64,000 bases of DNA from Thalassia testudinum (GCA_037157565.1 JAZHRO010000024.1:17428501-17492500), one strand, 5' to 3'; counted from the stretch's first letter, positions 12,063-23,905 are shown. Made by a program: numbers and translations. The notes: generated from the letters alone by a model not told the origin.

Positions 12063-12974
12063 ACACTGACGGAGAGGATGAGTTTAGCAGGTGCTGGACC
12101 CAATCAAACACCCAGAATTTTGGGTGACTATAGAGGTTCGGGGCGGATGGACCCCTTGATCAGAAAGTCGTCCACCTTAGAATTACCTGGGCAGCCAGAG
12201 AGGGTGAGTCCCACGAAGACTCCTACACAGTAGAGCGCCCCCACGAGTTACAGGGTTTCCCCTACCCGACCTCTCTTGTCACTGAGATTCCAGGTAGACC
12301 AGAATGGGGACCTTGACCTCTTAGGTCTACCACTTTTAGTTAGGATCAAGGTGCTTAGGGTTTTCACTTGAACTTTATCCTTTTGAGTGCAAAGAGTGAC
12401 CTAAGTTCAAGGTTGGTCAACCCAAGGGATCAACTTCACCTATTAGTTCCTTAGAGAGCATATTAGGTTTTGTCTTTTAGGGTTCAAGTGTTTTTTTAAG
12501 AGCCAAATTGGTTAGGGTTTCTCTGAATAGTGTTTTCAGACAATGGCTTGAGCACACCTCCTTTGGGATTTTCCTTTCTTGCTTAGAAGAGTGTGTCTCT
12601 AAAACCCTAACTTTGAACCTTATATTGGCTCTACCTGGTCCAGTTAGTTGCCTTTAGATTGGGTAATTGGGGCTCAAGCAAGAAGGTTTTAACTCTAAAT
12701 ACCTTTAATGGATGTACAAATATGTTGAAACTGAGAAACAAACAACCCTTGTGGTTTACTAAGTATAGAAGACAAGTTATTCCTAGATAGCTTTTTCTTT
12801 CTTTTTCTTCCTCTTGAGAATTTAGGAGTTTAAATGAGAGGATAGAAAATTACCTATCCTTGGTGTGGTTGTTGTGCGGCTGCTTGATTTCCTGTGTCTG
12901 CACAACAAAAGAGAAGAGATTAGTCAATAAAAAGTAAAAAATTGTGAATTAATAGCTTCTAGAATAGCCATTGC
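12063..12974 (-). other. Leader of second Athila-type element
   Basis: About 0.9 kb of non-coding leader. The part at 12060-12300 (read on the minus strand) aligns well with 34035-34250 on the plus strand, sharing for example GGGGAAACC and CTCTACTGTGTAGG. This shows the two elements are close relatives although the latter has no gag. Confidence 0.72.
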
Positions 12975-12992
12975 TCCCCGGCAACGGCGCCA
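12975..12992 (-). other. Primer binding site, tRNA-Asp (perfect)
   Basis: The plus strand reads TCCCCGGCAACGGCGCCA, identical to the CCA-tailed 3' end of plant tRNA-Asp, so the minus strand is a perfect PBS. It lies 5 bp from the LTR edge. Confidence 0.94.
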
Positions 12993-12997
12993 AAAAC

Positions 12998-15662
12998 TGG
13001 CGTTGGCCTTTGTCGCTATGGTAATTACAGTCGTTGGAGTATATGACAAAAATGGTTACCAGTCTAATATGATTTATTACTCGGAATAGAAAGATTCCCG
13101 AGGTCGAACTCAGGGAGCAAACTATAGTTCTAGAAACATATAAATTCACAATATGATGTTTTACAAAAATATAAGTCAAATGGGAGAGAGAGAGAGATAG
13201 AGATTTGGCTTTTTCTTCTTCTCTTCCTTCTCTTCTTCCTTTCTTCTCTGTGTCGTCTTCTCTTTTCTTTCTTTTCTTTTTCTGTCTTCTCCTTTCTTCT
13301 TCTTCAGCCTGCCTTCTTCAAAGGCTTCTACCTTCCTCTTCTTCTTCTTTTCTTCTCTGCAGCTGCAGAGGCTTCTGCTTCCTGCTAAGTTCTTCTCCTT
13401 TCTTTTTCTTCTTTCTTCTGCGTTGGCCTTTCCTCTTCTTCTTCTTCTTTCTGCTCTGCTTGCTGCTGACTCTCCTCTTTCACTGACGTCTGATTCGGCG
13501 CTCAGATGGCTTAATCGCTCGGTCGCTACAGTGCAGCTCCTCTTCTTTGTTTTCAGCTTCTTTCCTTCCTTTCTCCTGCTTCTTCCTTCTTCTTCTCTTT
13601 CTTCCTTCCGTGCGGCTAAGTCTCAGCTGCTGCCTCTTCTCCTTCCTTCCTTCCTGCGTGCACACACATACATTAGAGCAAAACCTACCCCCTACCCCTT
13701 TCCCCGCGTCTCTCTCTCTCTCTGGATCTCTCTTTAGGAAGCTCTCCCAGAGCCGGGTAATCGGGTCGGGTTGCGTGCCCGGGTCCAGGCGCACCGGCGT
13801 GGGTGGTGCGCGAGGAGTTCATAGGAGGGTGTCGGGTTGGGTCACCAGGTCTGCGTGGGCAGTGCCGCGGACGAGGCGGGTGAATAGGTGAGGGACCTCA
13901 CCCCGTGTGCTTTCGGAGGCGATAAGCCGAAAGCACAAAATCAATTTAAGTGTGGGCGAGAGGCCACACACTTACGAGGTGGGACTAAAGTCCCACCTCC
14001 GATTTCGGGCGCCTGCAGGAGGAAGCTTCGTGCAATTGGAGCCGCAGCGAAGCTTCGCGACCCCAATTGAGAACCTGGGCGTCTCTGCGGAAGTGCCCCA
14101 CACTGCCTTGGACCTGCACCTGGGACCGAAGAAGTCTGGAGCTGCCCGTGAAGCAGCTCCAACCTACTGTCAATGGCAGCGAGGAGGCTGAGACCTGAAA
14201 TCACGAAGACAGCCTCACGGCCACATCAGACAACGCAGGGAGCTTCGCCAGAGGACGGCGAAGGCGGTGCGGGGGTCGGCGAGACGCGAGCGTGCCTGTG
14301 GCCGTGCACCTAGGGCACACTACGTGCGTGAGAATCGGTGTGTTCGGGGGGTGGTCTGGAGGTGCTAGGAAGTGAATGGAAGGCGGATTCGGTGTCAGTA
14401 AGGTGTTGCGAAGCTTAAGGGGTAGTTGGCGAGGCAGGTGGAGGCGCGGAGTGGCGAGAACGCCTCGCCGAAGAGCGACCGGAGATGGGGAAGGTGGTGA
14501 TGGATAGTGGCGGTCGGTGGGTTAAACTGGTAAATTAAGAAGGGGGAAATAACAGGGAGAGAGAAGGGAAGGTTTCTACCTGCCTAATTGACGAAGAGGG
14601 AGGGAGGTGGTGCTCGGCGCGTACCTGCCGACGTTGGGGACGAAGGTGCCCAGGAGAGGGTTATCGTCTACGAGGAGGAGATCTGAGGACGCCAGCTGGT
14701 GCGGCCTGGCGTGGGACGATGGGGCAGAGCGGGCTCTGCTGCAGGTATGGCAGCAGAGCGACAAGGAGGAGGAGCGTTCACCGGAAGCTTGGGCAGTCTG
14801 ACCGGAGAGAGAGGAGACGAAGGAGGGGGAGTTTCTCGGCCAGAATTAGCTTGAAGGAGATGGCAGACCCTGCCACTCCTTATAAAGGTGTTGGCGAAGG
14901 AAGACGCACGAGACAGTGGCGTGGAGGGCTCGCCGGAGCATGGTCGGAGATGGACACCCATGCCTTTCGTGCGTTCGCACGAGAGGCATGGGCAGGTGCA
15001 GGTGGCAGGGGCGGGTCCCTACAACAATGGACGACGCAGGGAACCCCCTGTTCGTTCCTGAGAACGGCTGCCATGCCCTGCGCTGCGCCATCCTCCGCGC
15101 AAGGTCGCCGGAGGTATGGCGCTGCGCAGGAACGGCAAGGTGGACCGTTCTACAAAGAATGACGAGAAAGATAGGGGTCTAATTGAAAGGGTTTCAAAAG
15201 ATAAGGGTCAAAAAGTAATTCAGGAGGATCAATTTGTAAAGTCGATCAAGATGGTCTTCTCTAAGGCCCAAATTTTTGTACCGGCCTCATTTGAACCTAG
15301 GGAATTTAATGGTGAATTTTAATTTTAGGTTTGACCATGTTTGATCGGTCAATTTGCGTAAAAACCCAAATTAAGTGATAAATTGGGCATGGTTCTCAAT
15401 TTAGGTCAAAACAAGTTGCAAAGGACAAATTGAAGGTTCTAAACCCTAGGGAATATTTTTATATGATTTTTAGAGGATTTAGTTGATTTTTATCCTGCCT
15501 CAAACCTCGTAAATTAAAGTAGGTTTGTTTTAAGGTTACAGAATGTCATTTAATTCCTAAAAGTTGCTATAACCCTTTTCAGATCAGATCATCCCACTTT
15601 CTTTCTTATTAAGCTTATTTGACCTGTGTTTAGACCCTCAGATACCCTGTTTGTGTACTGCA
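12998..15662 (-). repeat. 5' LTR of second Athila-type element
   Basis: The inner edge is TG at 12998. The outer edge is placed at CA 15661-15662, where the minus strand starts TGCAGTACAC and an ATCTGAGGGTC motif follows. The LTR at 31292 has the same motif near its start. Length is about 2665 bp. It contains a TATA-like TTTATAAG (minus) near 14879-14886, a long CT-rich tract (13205-13740) and the shared U5 motif (13095-13118). U3 at 15300-15560 aligns, reversed, with 31520-31760. Confidence 0.75.
13205..13740. repeat. Pyrimidine-rich (CTT)n-like tract
   Basis: The plus strand is almost entirely C/T over roughly 500 bp, inside U5/R of the LTR. It encodes only spurious Phe/Leu/Ser-rich (plus) or Arg/Lys/Glu-rich (minus) ORFs. 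Confidence 0.85.
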
Positions 15663-15880
15663 TTGGAGAAATTGCAGTTTTATCTTTTATGATTTGTTTT
15701 ATTCTTTGCTTCAAAATCCTCTGAGTTAGGCTTCTCTTTAGGTTTTGTTGGAGCTTTTTCATACTTATTCAGATCAAATTGTGCTAGTTAGGGTTCATGA
15801 TGAGGCTCTCATCAGTTGGGGTCTAGAAACTACTGGAGGCAGGATTTATCGAGGAATCCCTGTACCTGGTATTGCTCTCA
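15663..15880. other. Unassigned 218-bp insert between LTR and Tat RT
   Basis: Between the outer edge of the Athila-type LTR and the first recognisable Tat RT codons lies sequence that matches neither. A polypyrimidine stretch ending in AG (15731-15741) precedes an open frame (15745 onward, HTYSDQIVLVRVHDE) that I do not recognise. It could be filler DNA from the rearrangement or a captured exon. Confidence 0.35.
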
Positions 15881-17302
15881 AACGTCATAATGGTGAAGAA
15901 GGCCAACAGACAGTGGCGCATGTGCGTCGACTTCACCAACTTGAACAAAGCTTGCCCAAAGGACGAGTTTCCCCTACCAAAGGAGGACTCCCTGGGGGAC
16001 TCCTGTAGCAGACAATCTCACATGTCCTTCCTAAACGCCTACAACAGGTACCACCAGATCAACCTCGTCCCAGTGAACATGCCTCACACCTCCTTCATCA
16101 CTGATAGGGGGCCTGTTTCAATATAAAGTCATGCCCTTCGGTCTAAAAAATACTGGGGCAACTTTCCAGTGCCTTGTAAACATGGTTTTCACAAAAATAA
16201 TAGGAAAATCATTTGAAGTGTATATTGACGATATGCTTGTGAAGGGATCAAACTTCCCACAGCACCCAGAGTACTTGGCAGAGGTGCTCCACATCCTAAG
16301 GAACGCCCGCCTCCACCTGAACCCCAATAAGTGTACCTTTGGGGTCTCAGCCGGCAAGTTCCTAGGGTTCCTGGTCTCTAACCAAGGAATTGAAGCAAAC
16401 TTGGACAAGATCCACGCGATTGAAGACCTACAACCGATAGCAACGCTGAAAGGACTACAGTCATTCAGCAAGATCGCTTCATTAGGATGATTGTTGTCTC
16501 GATCTTCCGACAAATGTCTTCCCTTATTCGAGTGTATAAAGAAGGTCAAAGGCTATAACGCCGCCCACTGGACTCCTCACTGCCAGAAGAACTTGCAAGA
16601 AGTCAAGAATGCACTCCAAAGTCCCCCTGTTCTGGTGGCCCCCCAGCCTAGGGAAGTTCTTTTGCTATATTTAGCCGCCTCTGTGTCCGCCGTTAGTGCC
16701 GTCTTAGTCGACGACTGGGGAGGAATTCAATGACCCATGTACTTCGTCAGCAAGACCTATCAAGAAACAGAAGCTAAGCACATGGTCATTGCAAAGTTGG
16801 GGTTGGCTCTCGTCACCGTAGCCTGAAAGCATGCACATACTTCCAAGCCCACACAATAATGGTCTTGTCAGACTACCCCCTCCGGCGAATGCTAGCAAGC
16901 CCACAGGGTCAGCACAGCAGATCAAATGGGCTATGGAATTGGTCAAATTTGATGTCACATATCAGCCAATGAAGGCAATCAAAGCACAAGTCCTGGTGGA
17001 CTTCGTGGCTGAATTCACAAATCCTGATGCCTCCTTTATACTTCCCTGGTGGCTATATGTCGATGACTCGTCTATAACAACCAGGTCTGGGGTTGAGATA
17101 GCTTTAACAGCCCCAGACGATGTCACTCATAAGTACGCCATAAAATTGGACTTCCCTGCATCCAATAACCAAAAAAAGTATGAGGCCATGATGGCAACAA
17201 AATCTGAGGATCACCTCGTTAGAGGTTTACACGAACTCCCAGCTAGTCGCCAACTAAATAAACAGCGACTACCAAGCTTGAGATCCGAACATGATCTTAT
17301 AT
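15881..17302 (+). pseudogene. RT and RNase H of Tat-type pol
   Basis: Recognisable sequence starts with NVIMVKKANRQWRMCVDF (15884-15937), followed by FTNLNKACPKDEFPLP, the MPFGLKNTGATFQ motif near 16131, the catalytic YIDD box at 16221-16232 and LGFLVSNQGIE near 16365. RNase H follows with ALSFETHC-like decayed sequence and a YVDDSS motif near 17060. Stops or frameshifts occur at about 16120, 16490 and 16730. Protease and the first part of RT are missing upstream. At 17307 the reading is interrupted by a solo LTR and resumes at 19106. Confidence 0.85.
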
Positions 17303-17307
17303 GCCGA
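17303..17307. repeat. Target site duplication (left) of solo LTR A
   Basis: GCCGA immediately left of solo LTR A, identical to 19106-19110 on its right side. Confidence 0.85.
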
Positions 17308-19105
17308 TAATGCAACGGAAATTCGTCGCAAAAAAGCTTTGAGTTTCGAAACCCATTGTCGTAGTTCGATTCGCAAGAAAATCCGTCAATCAGATAATAT
17401 TTATAACCGAAACTTGAAAGGTGAGTCCCGGGTCGAACACTAGGAGGCGAACGTTTGGTTTGAAAAATCCGCGTTTCACTTTTATTTGTTTTTGTCATTT
17501 TTATCTTTTCTTATTTTTTGGTATTTTTATCAAGCAAGAGCTTAGGTCGGTGAAAACTTTATCTACTTGCAAAAAAATGCAGAGAGAGAGGAACAATTAT
17601 ATATTTATGAACAAATGTTTCTACAACTATGAAAGTGGGAAAACTATACTACAAAAGCGAAAATATAGAGATAGGTGAGAAGAATCCCCCTCAATGGTCA
17701 CTTGGAGGATGGCTCACTCTGATGGCACCCCGAAGAAGGTGGTGAGGAGCGAGACGATGGAGAACGGCGGTGAAGGAAGGAGGACGGGACAGGACGTCAT
17801 CACGGCGAGGATCTTCTTCCGGAAGGAGGTGAGAGGATGGCTGCGGGATGCTCCACGAATGGGGATGAGAGATAGGAAAACTATTTTATTTTCTACTCTA
17901 GAGGAGCATCTCGGGCTTGAGACAAGCTCTCTCTTGAGCCTTCGAGGTGTTAAGAAGAAGAAAGGAAGAGATGAAGAAAAATGGACGGGGGTAGGTCCTT
18001 TTATAGTGGAAGGAAGAGGAAGAAATTCGTGTAGAGGGCTGTAGCGACATCAAATGCGTCGCTGAAGTCCGCGCCAACCACGTCCCCAAATGTCGCTGAT
18101 GGTCAGCTCCAGCCACGCATACGCCCATGCTCTACTGTTGTTGAGGTCGGAAGCACCGCGGCTGTTGGATCAAAAGTGGACGGCTAAGATGGCGCGGAGA
18201 TCGCGCACCTTGATCGCACGTGAGATGGCGCGTCCAAAGGTGCATCAACGGCTGTATGCTGCATTCGTGCTCATCCGTGCACCCACGTAGCCTCATCTCG
18301 GCTGCTCGTGCGTGATCGGGCGATCAAATTAAGGCGCTTCTCTTCTGTAGTTGATTAGAGGAGCTTGGGAGAGTCGAACCCACGCCACAGCTGTGTGAGC
18401 TCCTCTCGAGGCCGCTATGCCACGTGCCAAAGATGTTGCGGTTTTGAATTAACCACAGTCAGTGGTCAAGCGATCCTAGCTGTTGGATTTTCATCCAACA
18501 GTTAAGATTGCGTAATGGAGGCTCTCTTGAAGAACGGCGGGCAACGTGGCTTCACAAGAGTCGTTGAATGGACATCCAGTGGCCTAGATCTCACGAGGGG
18601 AGATGCCTTTGAGGAGGAGCGGCTACTACTGGTCGGTGTTGGGAGGTCTAGATGGTGCCAAGTGGTGTCACCATCTTTTTGTTGCAGAGGGTGCCACGGT
18701 GCTCGGATCTAGATGATTTCCACATTGCTGGATTGCGATCGTCACTCCGGATCTATCCGTACAATCAGATTTTTCATCTGAAGTAAGGATGTCGCCTTGC
18801 CCCCCTGGCCGTTGATCTTCCTTGGACTTCATATGATGTTACGAGATTCCGATCTACACGATTTCAGAGGTGTTAGACTTCGATTGTCGTCCTAATCAAT
18901 TCCGTATGGTTAGATCGTCCATTCGAGGCCCTGAAATAAATCTCCTCTCCTATTCATAAAGAGGATGCAATTAACATAAAATATACACAACTACTCTAAA
19001 TGCAGAATGATGCATGCTATGCAATATTTATAATATGAAATGCAAATCTAAGCCTAGGAACATGCATGAATAGGCATTTTAACCTAAATAGATGTGTCTA
19101 CATTA
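17308..19105 (-). repeat. Solo LTR A (Athila-like family)
   Basis: 1798 bp flanked by perfect GCCGA duplications, inserted in the Tat pol gene. Read on the minus strand it is homologous end to end with 40921-42686: start region, TATA box and U5 all align. Both termini now read TA instead of TG/CA. The minus-strand TATA box CTATAAAAGG is at 17997-18006, and the U5 lineage motif (TCGAACACTAGGAGGCGAA on the plus strand) lies at 17433-17451. No PBS or internal region follows, so recombination between two LTRs removed the body. Insertion into Tat pol dates it after the Tat element. Confidence 0.86.
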
Positions 19106-19110
19106 GCCGA
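19106..19110. repeat. Target site duplication (right) of solo LTR A
   Basis: GCCGA, identical to 17303-17307. It is also the Tat pol sequence resuming. Confidence 0.85.
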
Positions 19111-20265
19111 CAAGGTCAGGAGGAGCTGGCAGATTTTAAGATAGTCTCTGTCAAGAGGCGCCCCGAGCAGACAACCCCCTGGCAAACGCGTTAACCAAAC
19201 TTACTGCTGCCATCCCTCTGCGACAGGACGAGGACATCTGCCTTCAGACTCTGAAATAGACAACTATCCTTGCTCCTATAATGTTTGCAATAGGGTAGTC
19301 CACCTCTTGGATAGCGCCTATCGTTACTTATCTGACCTTTGGCGAGCTACCCCTAAGGGAGCCTCGACCAAGAGCCTTCCGCCTCAAAGCCTCGCGATAT
19401 ACTTTGATAGAAGGACAGCTGTACAAGTGGGGGTATTACACCCCCTACTACGCTGCCTAAACTAAGAAGAGGCAGCCTAGGCCCTTCAAGAAGCCCACGG
19501 AGGCGTGTGTGGGAACCATGAAGGGTACAAGGTGCTCTTAGCCTGATTATTCTAAGTGGGCTATTTCTGGCCCCAAATGAAGCAACATTGTAAAGACTTC
19601 GTACGCAAGCGCAACATGTGCTAGAGGTTTGCCACCTTGCATCACTTGCCGCCTGGAAAGTTAGTACCTGTAATATCGCCCATCCCCTTTGCAAAATGAG
19701 GCATGGACTTCGTTGGCCCCTCCCCGCTAGCCCTGGCCCAGAAGCGATTCATTCTGGTGGTCGTCACTTACTTTTCCAAGTGGGTCGAAGTTGAGGCCAT
19801 GGCCAGCCCCACAGCTAATAGGGTCATATCCTTTGTCTGCAAGAGCATTATAGCTCGATATGAGATACCCCACTACATAATCATGGACAACGGAACCCAA
19901 TTCGCCTGTAAAAAATTCGAAGGATTTTGTGCCAGTTGGATGTCCCAGTTGGCAAATCTGCCTATCCTTAGACCTCTTGGATAACCTGGGAGATAAGGCA
20001 TCCGAAACAGCACTCAAGCATAAGGAGGCCACAACCACCTCTTACAATAAGTGCATTTATAACATTCTCCCAAGGAGACCTAGTCCTACATAAGTGCGAA
20101 GTCTCCTTGCTAAGCCAGTCGGGCGGAAAGCTAGATCCATCATGGGAATGGCCTTACAAGAATCGTAAAAACAGTCTAGGAGACTTCTACGAATTACAAG
20201 CCCTAGATAGTATAGACATCCCCCGCATTTGGCATTCGAGCAACTTTCTAATGTACCATGTATGA
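19111..20265 (+). pseudogene. Integrase of Tat-type pol
   Basis: The N-terminal part (19111-19680) is badly decayed. The core is clear: GMDFVGPSPLALAQKRF at about 19700, YFSKWVEVEAM, and DNGTQFACKKFEGF at about 19885, giving the first two catalytic Asp. The segment that should carry the catalytic Glu (the NGQAE region) is missing: sequence jumps at about 19940-19985 into the C-terminal part. That part ends with GKLDPSWEWPYK, GDFYELQALDSIDIPRIWHS and the terminal NFLMYHV before a TGA at 20263-20265, the expected natural C-terminus. It is non-functional. Confidence 0.85.
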
Positions 20266-20399
20266 ATGCCCCATGAGTAATAAAAAAGAGATTTTTTCAT
20301 TCGAAAAAGGAGCTTCGCTTGTTATATTTCTTTTCTCAAAAAGAAAAACAAGGATAACACTGTTGGAAGGCTCAGGGGCTCTACTCTAACAACTCAAAC

Positions 20400-23061
20400 A
20401 TATCCCCACTGCCCATAAGCAAAAGGCAGAGTTAGCTGATATCCCCTGCAGATAGGTCGACGGCCTCCGATTGGGCTGTCTCTTCAGGAACCGGTTAGGC
20501 TACTTCCTCAGTAGCCGGCTGGGCCACCTTGTCAGGCGGCTAATCTGCAGGTGGTTCCACAGAGTTGTCATTGGTAATAAGACCAACCACTTTGAGGTGG
20601 TCGTATTCCGACACCAACTGGCCAATAGACTAGTCACACAACTCAGCAGAGGCATGCTTCCCCTTGATAAGGGCATGCACGGTAGCCAGCGTTTGCCTCC
20701 TGATCTCCTATGAAACTTCTTTTTGGATCGGTCCTATTGACGAGTGCGTAGCATAAAACTCCTTCACCATCTCTGCATTCAGCCCTGGCCCCTCGGCTTC
20801 CTCTACAAGTTCCTCTAATTCCGCCACCCATCGACCCCTCTCCGCCACGAGCTCCCGGGATTTGCCGAGGTTGGTCCTCGGCTCCTCTGCGTCTGCCTCT
20901 GCCTTCTCTAGACTTCCTCACATAGAAGCAAGTCTATCAATCGAGGTGCTCAGGAGGATGCGCTCCTCCTCAAGAGCCCTCTCATACCCCTCCACAAACA
21001 AGGAGTGTTCCACCCTAAGCACCTGCACCTCCTTCTTCATGAGAGGATGCTGGTGTAGGCGGTTAAGTGGCACTCAGATAAGTCCCCCAAAGCCTCCAGA
21101 TGGGCACTTTATGCCCTCATGAGCCTCTCCTCCACCTCCTTGCCAGCGCAAGAGGTCCCCTGTAGACCTGAATGGGCCTTCTTCAACTTCCTCTCCAGTC
21201 AGCCCATGTCGTTGGCCACTTGTTGGAGGGAGCGGAGCTTCCGCTCAGCCTCCTTGGCGCTTTCTCTGCCTTCTCTCGAGTGGCAACAGCCTCCGCTACT
21301 TGGGGAAGCAATTGTCGATGCTCTACCTTGGCCACCACGACCCACTTCGCAGCCAAGTCCATTGCGTCTCCATGACCAGCCGAGTTAGGGAAATCCGAAG
21401 GAGAGTTGCCACGTGAAATAAAGGATGACCCAAGCGTCTATGCCTATAAACCACGAGTGTGTCAAGATACAAATAGCTCTGGCCAAGAAAAACTTAATCA
21501 ACGAAAGACAGGCCCTATGAGCTTACCACACACATGCAGTAGAAGAACATGTGGATAAAATTCATGCCCCAAGGCCCAGAGGTGGCCCTGGACACGGCAT
21601 CATTCAGGTGCCTTAACACCTATCTTTCTAGGTCGGCTGACGGCACCACACTCTCGGGTCTAGACCTACCAGGGGCACCCTCCAATGCAATGGACCCAAC
21701 GGTATGGCTGAATATCCCCAAGGCCCCCCCGGCTAGTGGGATCCACCAAAACCCAGGCGTCTGTAGAGCTTCTTCAGTAGTATGGTTGGCCGAAAACGCT
21801 GCCTGTGCCAGCTGCCTCCTACACTAACAAGGCGAATGCACCAGCGAAGACAACGAAACTAAGAAGTCGGAAGTACCCTCTGAATGGGCTACTTACAAAG
21901 GTGCCTCCAAAGGAGAGTCATGGAGGGTAATCACCTCAGGAGGCCCAGACGGCACCGGGGGAGCAGAAGGCACACCTTCCCCCTCGGCCTCGTCAGGGCT
22001 CCACGGAGAGGATGTCGCTAACTCCTCCCGCGGAAGCTCCACACGAGGACCCTTCTTCGCCTTCCTCAGGGGGACCTCCATCTCCTCCGCGACATCATCG
22101 AAGGCCTCCTCCTTTCGCTTCAGTCCCTTCCAATAAGCGGGCTGACTCACCTCCCCCACTCCATAGGCCCCTTTTCACCTTGTCACGACCCACAACGAGC
22201 TGAGCTACCACCTCAACGCTTGGGTGCAACCAACCGAGCGAACCACTCAAAAGTTGCAGCCAAAAAAGCCAAAAATATCGGATTAATACAAAATTGGCAG
22301 GCACAAGGTATGACGCGAAAGCCATTTTTACCTCCCCCCTACTTACATGGCATAGGCAACGAGTCCACCACCCATGACAATTCCTCTTGGACGTCTTTCC
22401 GCCTAAGCTTCGAGTGAGCAATTGAACCAAACTTAATTAATTGTTTCGCGTCTGCCCGCACGGGCGGGTCAAGCTCCTTAGATGGGGGTGGTTGGTCCCT
22501 CTCAGGCAAACCTTGCTAAGTGTATTGGAAAGAAAAGAGAAATGGTGGTTATGCCCCTTTAAACTATCGGGGAGATCCACTATCCGGTATTCAATCTGCC
22601 CACTGTACAGCGTAAAAGTGTCTGACGGAGGCTTTCCCTTCTTCACCTTCAGGGACATCAACCCAAAAAGCAGGCTGAACAAAGTGAGGCGAGGGGCAAT
22701 CCCCAAATGAAGGCAGAGGGTGGTAAAGGCATTCAACACCAGCCAATAATTTAGGCTGAGCCGAGAAGGGGCGAGGTTATAAAAGGAAAGGAAGGAGGAC
22801 AAAAAAGGGTTCAAAGGCACCCATAAGCCATGCTCTATGGCATATTTACAGATGATAAACATGTCCTTAGTCTCATCAGAACAAAGATGGGTTTTGGACC
22901 CACAAGCCTGAAACGAGACTCCACAGTGTGTATTCTCCCAACAACGACAAAATCACGGATCGACTATGAAAGTCCGATGAAAAATCGTACAAAGCCCTAA
23001 TTATGGTAGAGACACCGGAGGAAGAGGCAACAGACTTACCCTTGCTTGCAAAACCCGACAT
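20400..23061 (-). pseudogene. Antisense ORF of Tat-type element (Transposase_28-like)
   Basis: The minus-strand reading starts at an ATG at 23059-23061 (MSGFASKGKSVASSS). The region 22437-22862 carries GLWVPLNPFLSSFL, YNLAPSRLSLNYW and LCLHLGIAPRLTLFSLLF, which fits the plant 'putative gypsy type transposon' family PF04195. A Pro/Glu-rich linker (21893-22159, with KKGPRVELPREE) follows. The C-terminal coiled coil is rich in Glu/Ala/Arg (20643-20920). Frames are broken at about 22876, 22437, 21890 and elsewhere. Grande-like Tat elements carry such an antisense gene downstream of pol; its role is not established. A minus-strand TATA box lies 140 bp upstream of the ATG. Confidence 0.75.
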
Positions 23062-23201
23062 GATGGCCCTTCCTTTAAGACACCTCAACACAGGGATGCT
23101 TCGACAAAGGATGCTTCCTTATAGCACTCTGCCAAGAGTAAAAGCTCCCTGCACAAGTGCTCTCCGAGATAGGTGGGTCATTAAGTATGACCCACCACCC
23201 C

Positions 23202-23210
23202 TATATATAA
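23202..23210 (-). promoter_or_regulatory. TATA box of the antisense ORF
   Basis: The minus strand reads TTATATATA, about 140 bp upstream of the antisense ATG at 23061. The spacing suits a plant TATA box with a short 5' UTR. The position is inferred from sequence only. Confidence 0.5.
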
Positions 23211-23520
23211 CTCCCACGGAGGACGGTTCCCCCCTTGTAGGGTGTAAATTTTGAAGAAAAATTAACTCTCACTGTAGTCGTCTCGGCTTCCAAACATACC
23301 GTCAAGCACAAAGAAAACCTTGGCCATCATTACAGACATTTAATACCCTTGTGCATATATCCGCTTCCGCAGAAAGGTAGTCCCATCAATGACAGGGACG
23401 ACTTTTGAGGCCTTCTCTTAGTTATAATGGCAATAAATGCCGGTCTTCTCAAATAACAAGACACAATTTAAATCCCGATGTAACTAGTCATTGCTCGCAG
23501 AAGTTTAGTAGGTGCATGCG

Positions 23521-23905
23521 CCTCACAACTGCCTCTTAAGGCTAGTGATATAACAGTCCGACAAGCCTCATGCCCCCTCTTAAGGCTGGTGATATAGCAG
23601 GTGGATGCGCCTCACAACTGCCTCTTAAGGCCAGTGATATAACAAGTCGACAAGCAGCCTCTTATGGCCGGTAAGAAAGCAGGCCGACGCGCCTTACAAC
23701 AGCCTCTCAAGGCCGGTGATATAGCAAGCGTACACGCTTCACAACTGCCTCTTAAGGTCGGTGATATAATAAGCTGACAAGCCTCAAGCCACCTCTTAAG
23801 GCCAGTAAAAAATAGGCCAACGAGTCTCATGTCGTCCCTTAAGGCCGGTGACATAGTAGGCCCATGTGCCTCATAGTACCTTTTAAGGTCGGTACAACCA
23901 TAAGG
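23521..23905. repeat. 45-bp tandem repeat array, nine units
   Basis: The core CCTCTTAAGGCCGGTGATAT recurs at about 23532, 23576, 23621, 23658, 23703, 23748, 23792, 23837 and 23880. Spacings are 44, 45, 37, 45, 45, 44, 45 and 43 bp. One unit is 8 bp short. It lies between the antisense ORF promoter and the 3' LTR. Confidence 0.9.

Larger units (their letters stand above)
9897..15662 (-). mobile_element. Second Athila-type element, 5' half only
   Basis: Minus-strand order from 15662: LTR (15662-12998), tRNA-Asp PBS (12992-12975), leader, gag (12062 to about 9897). It stops just after the gag/protease linker, so protease, pol and the 3' LTR are absent. Its left junction falls in the Tat gag and its right side precedes the Tat RT, so this is not a clean nested insertion. 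A deletion or recombination removed the 3' half of this element together with 5' coding DNA of the Tat host. Its U3 is homologous to the LTR at 31292-33179. Confidence 0.82.

Noticed and set aside
13205..13794. Leu/Ser/Phe-rich plus ORFs that look like membrane proteins
   Set aside because: They are translations of a CT-rich tract in an LTR.
18361..18430. A functional tRNA gene in solo LTR A
   Set aside because: A and B boxes are present but acceptor and anticodon stems do not pair properly; it is tRNA-like only.
23521..23905. CRISPR-like array
   Set aside because: Units are contiguous tandem repeats without unique spacers, in a plant retrotransposon.
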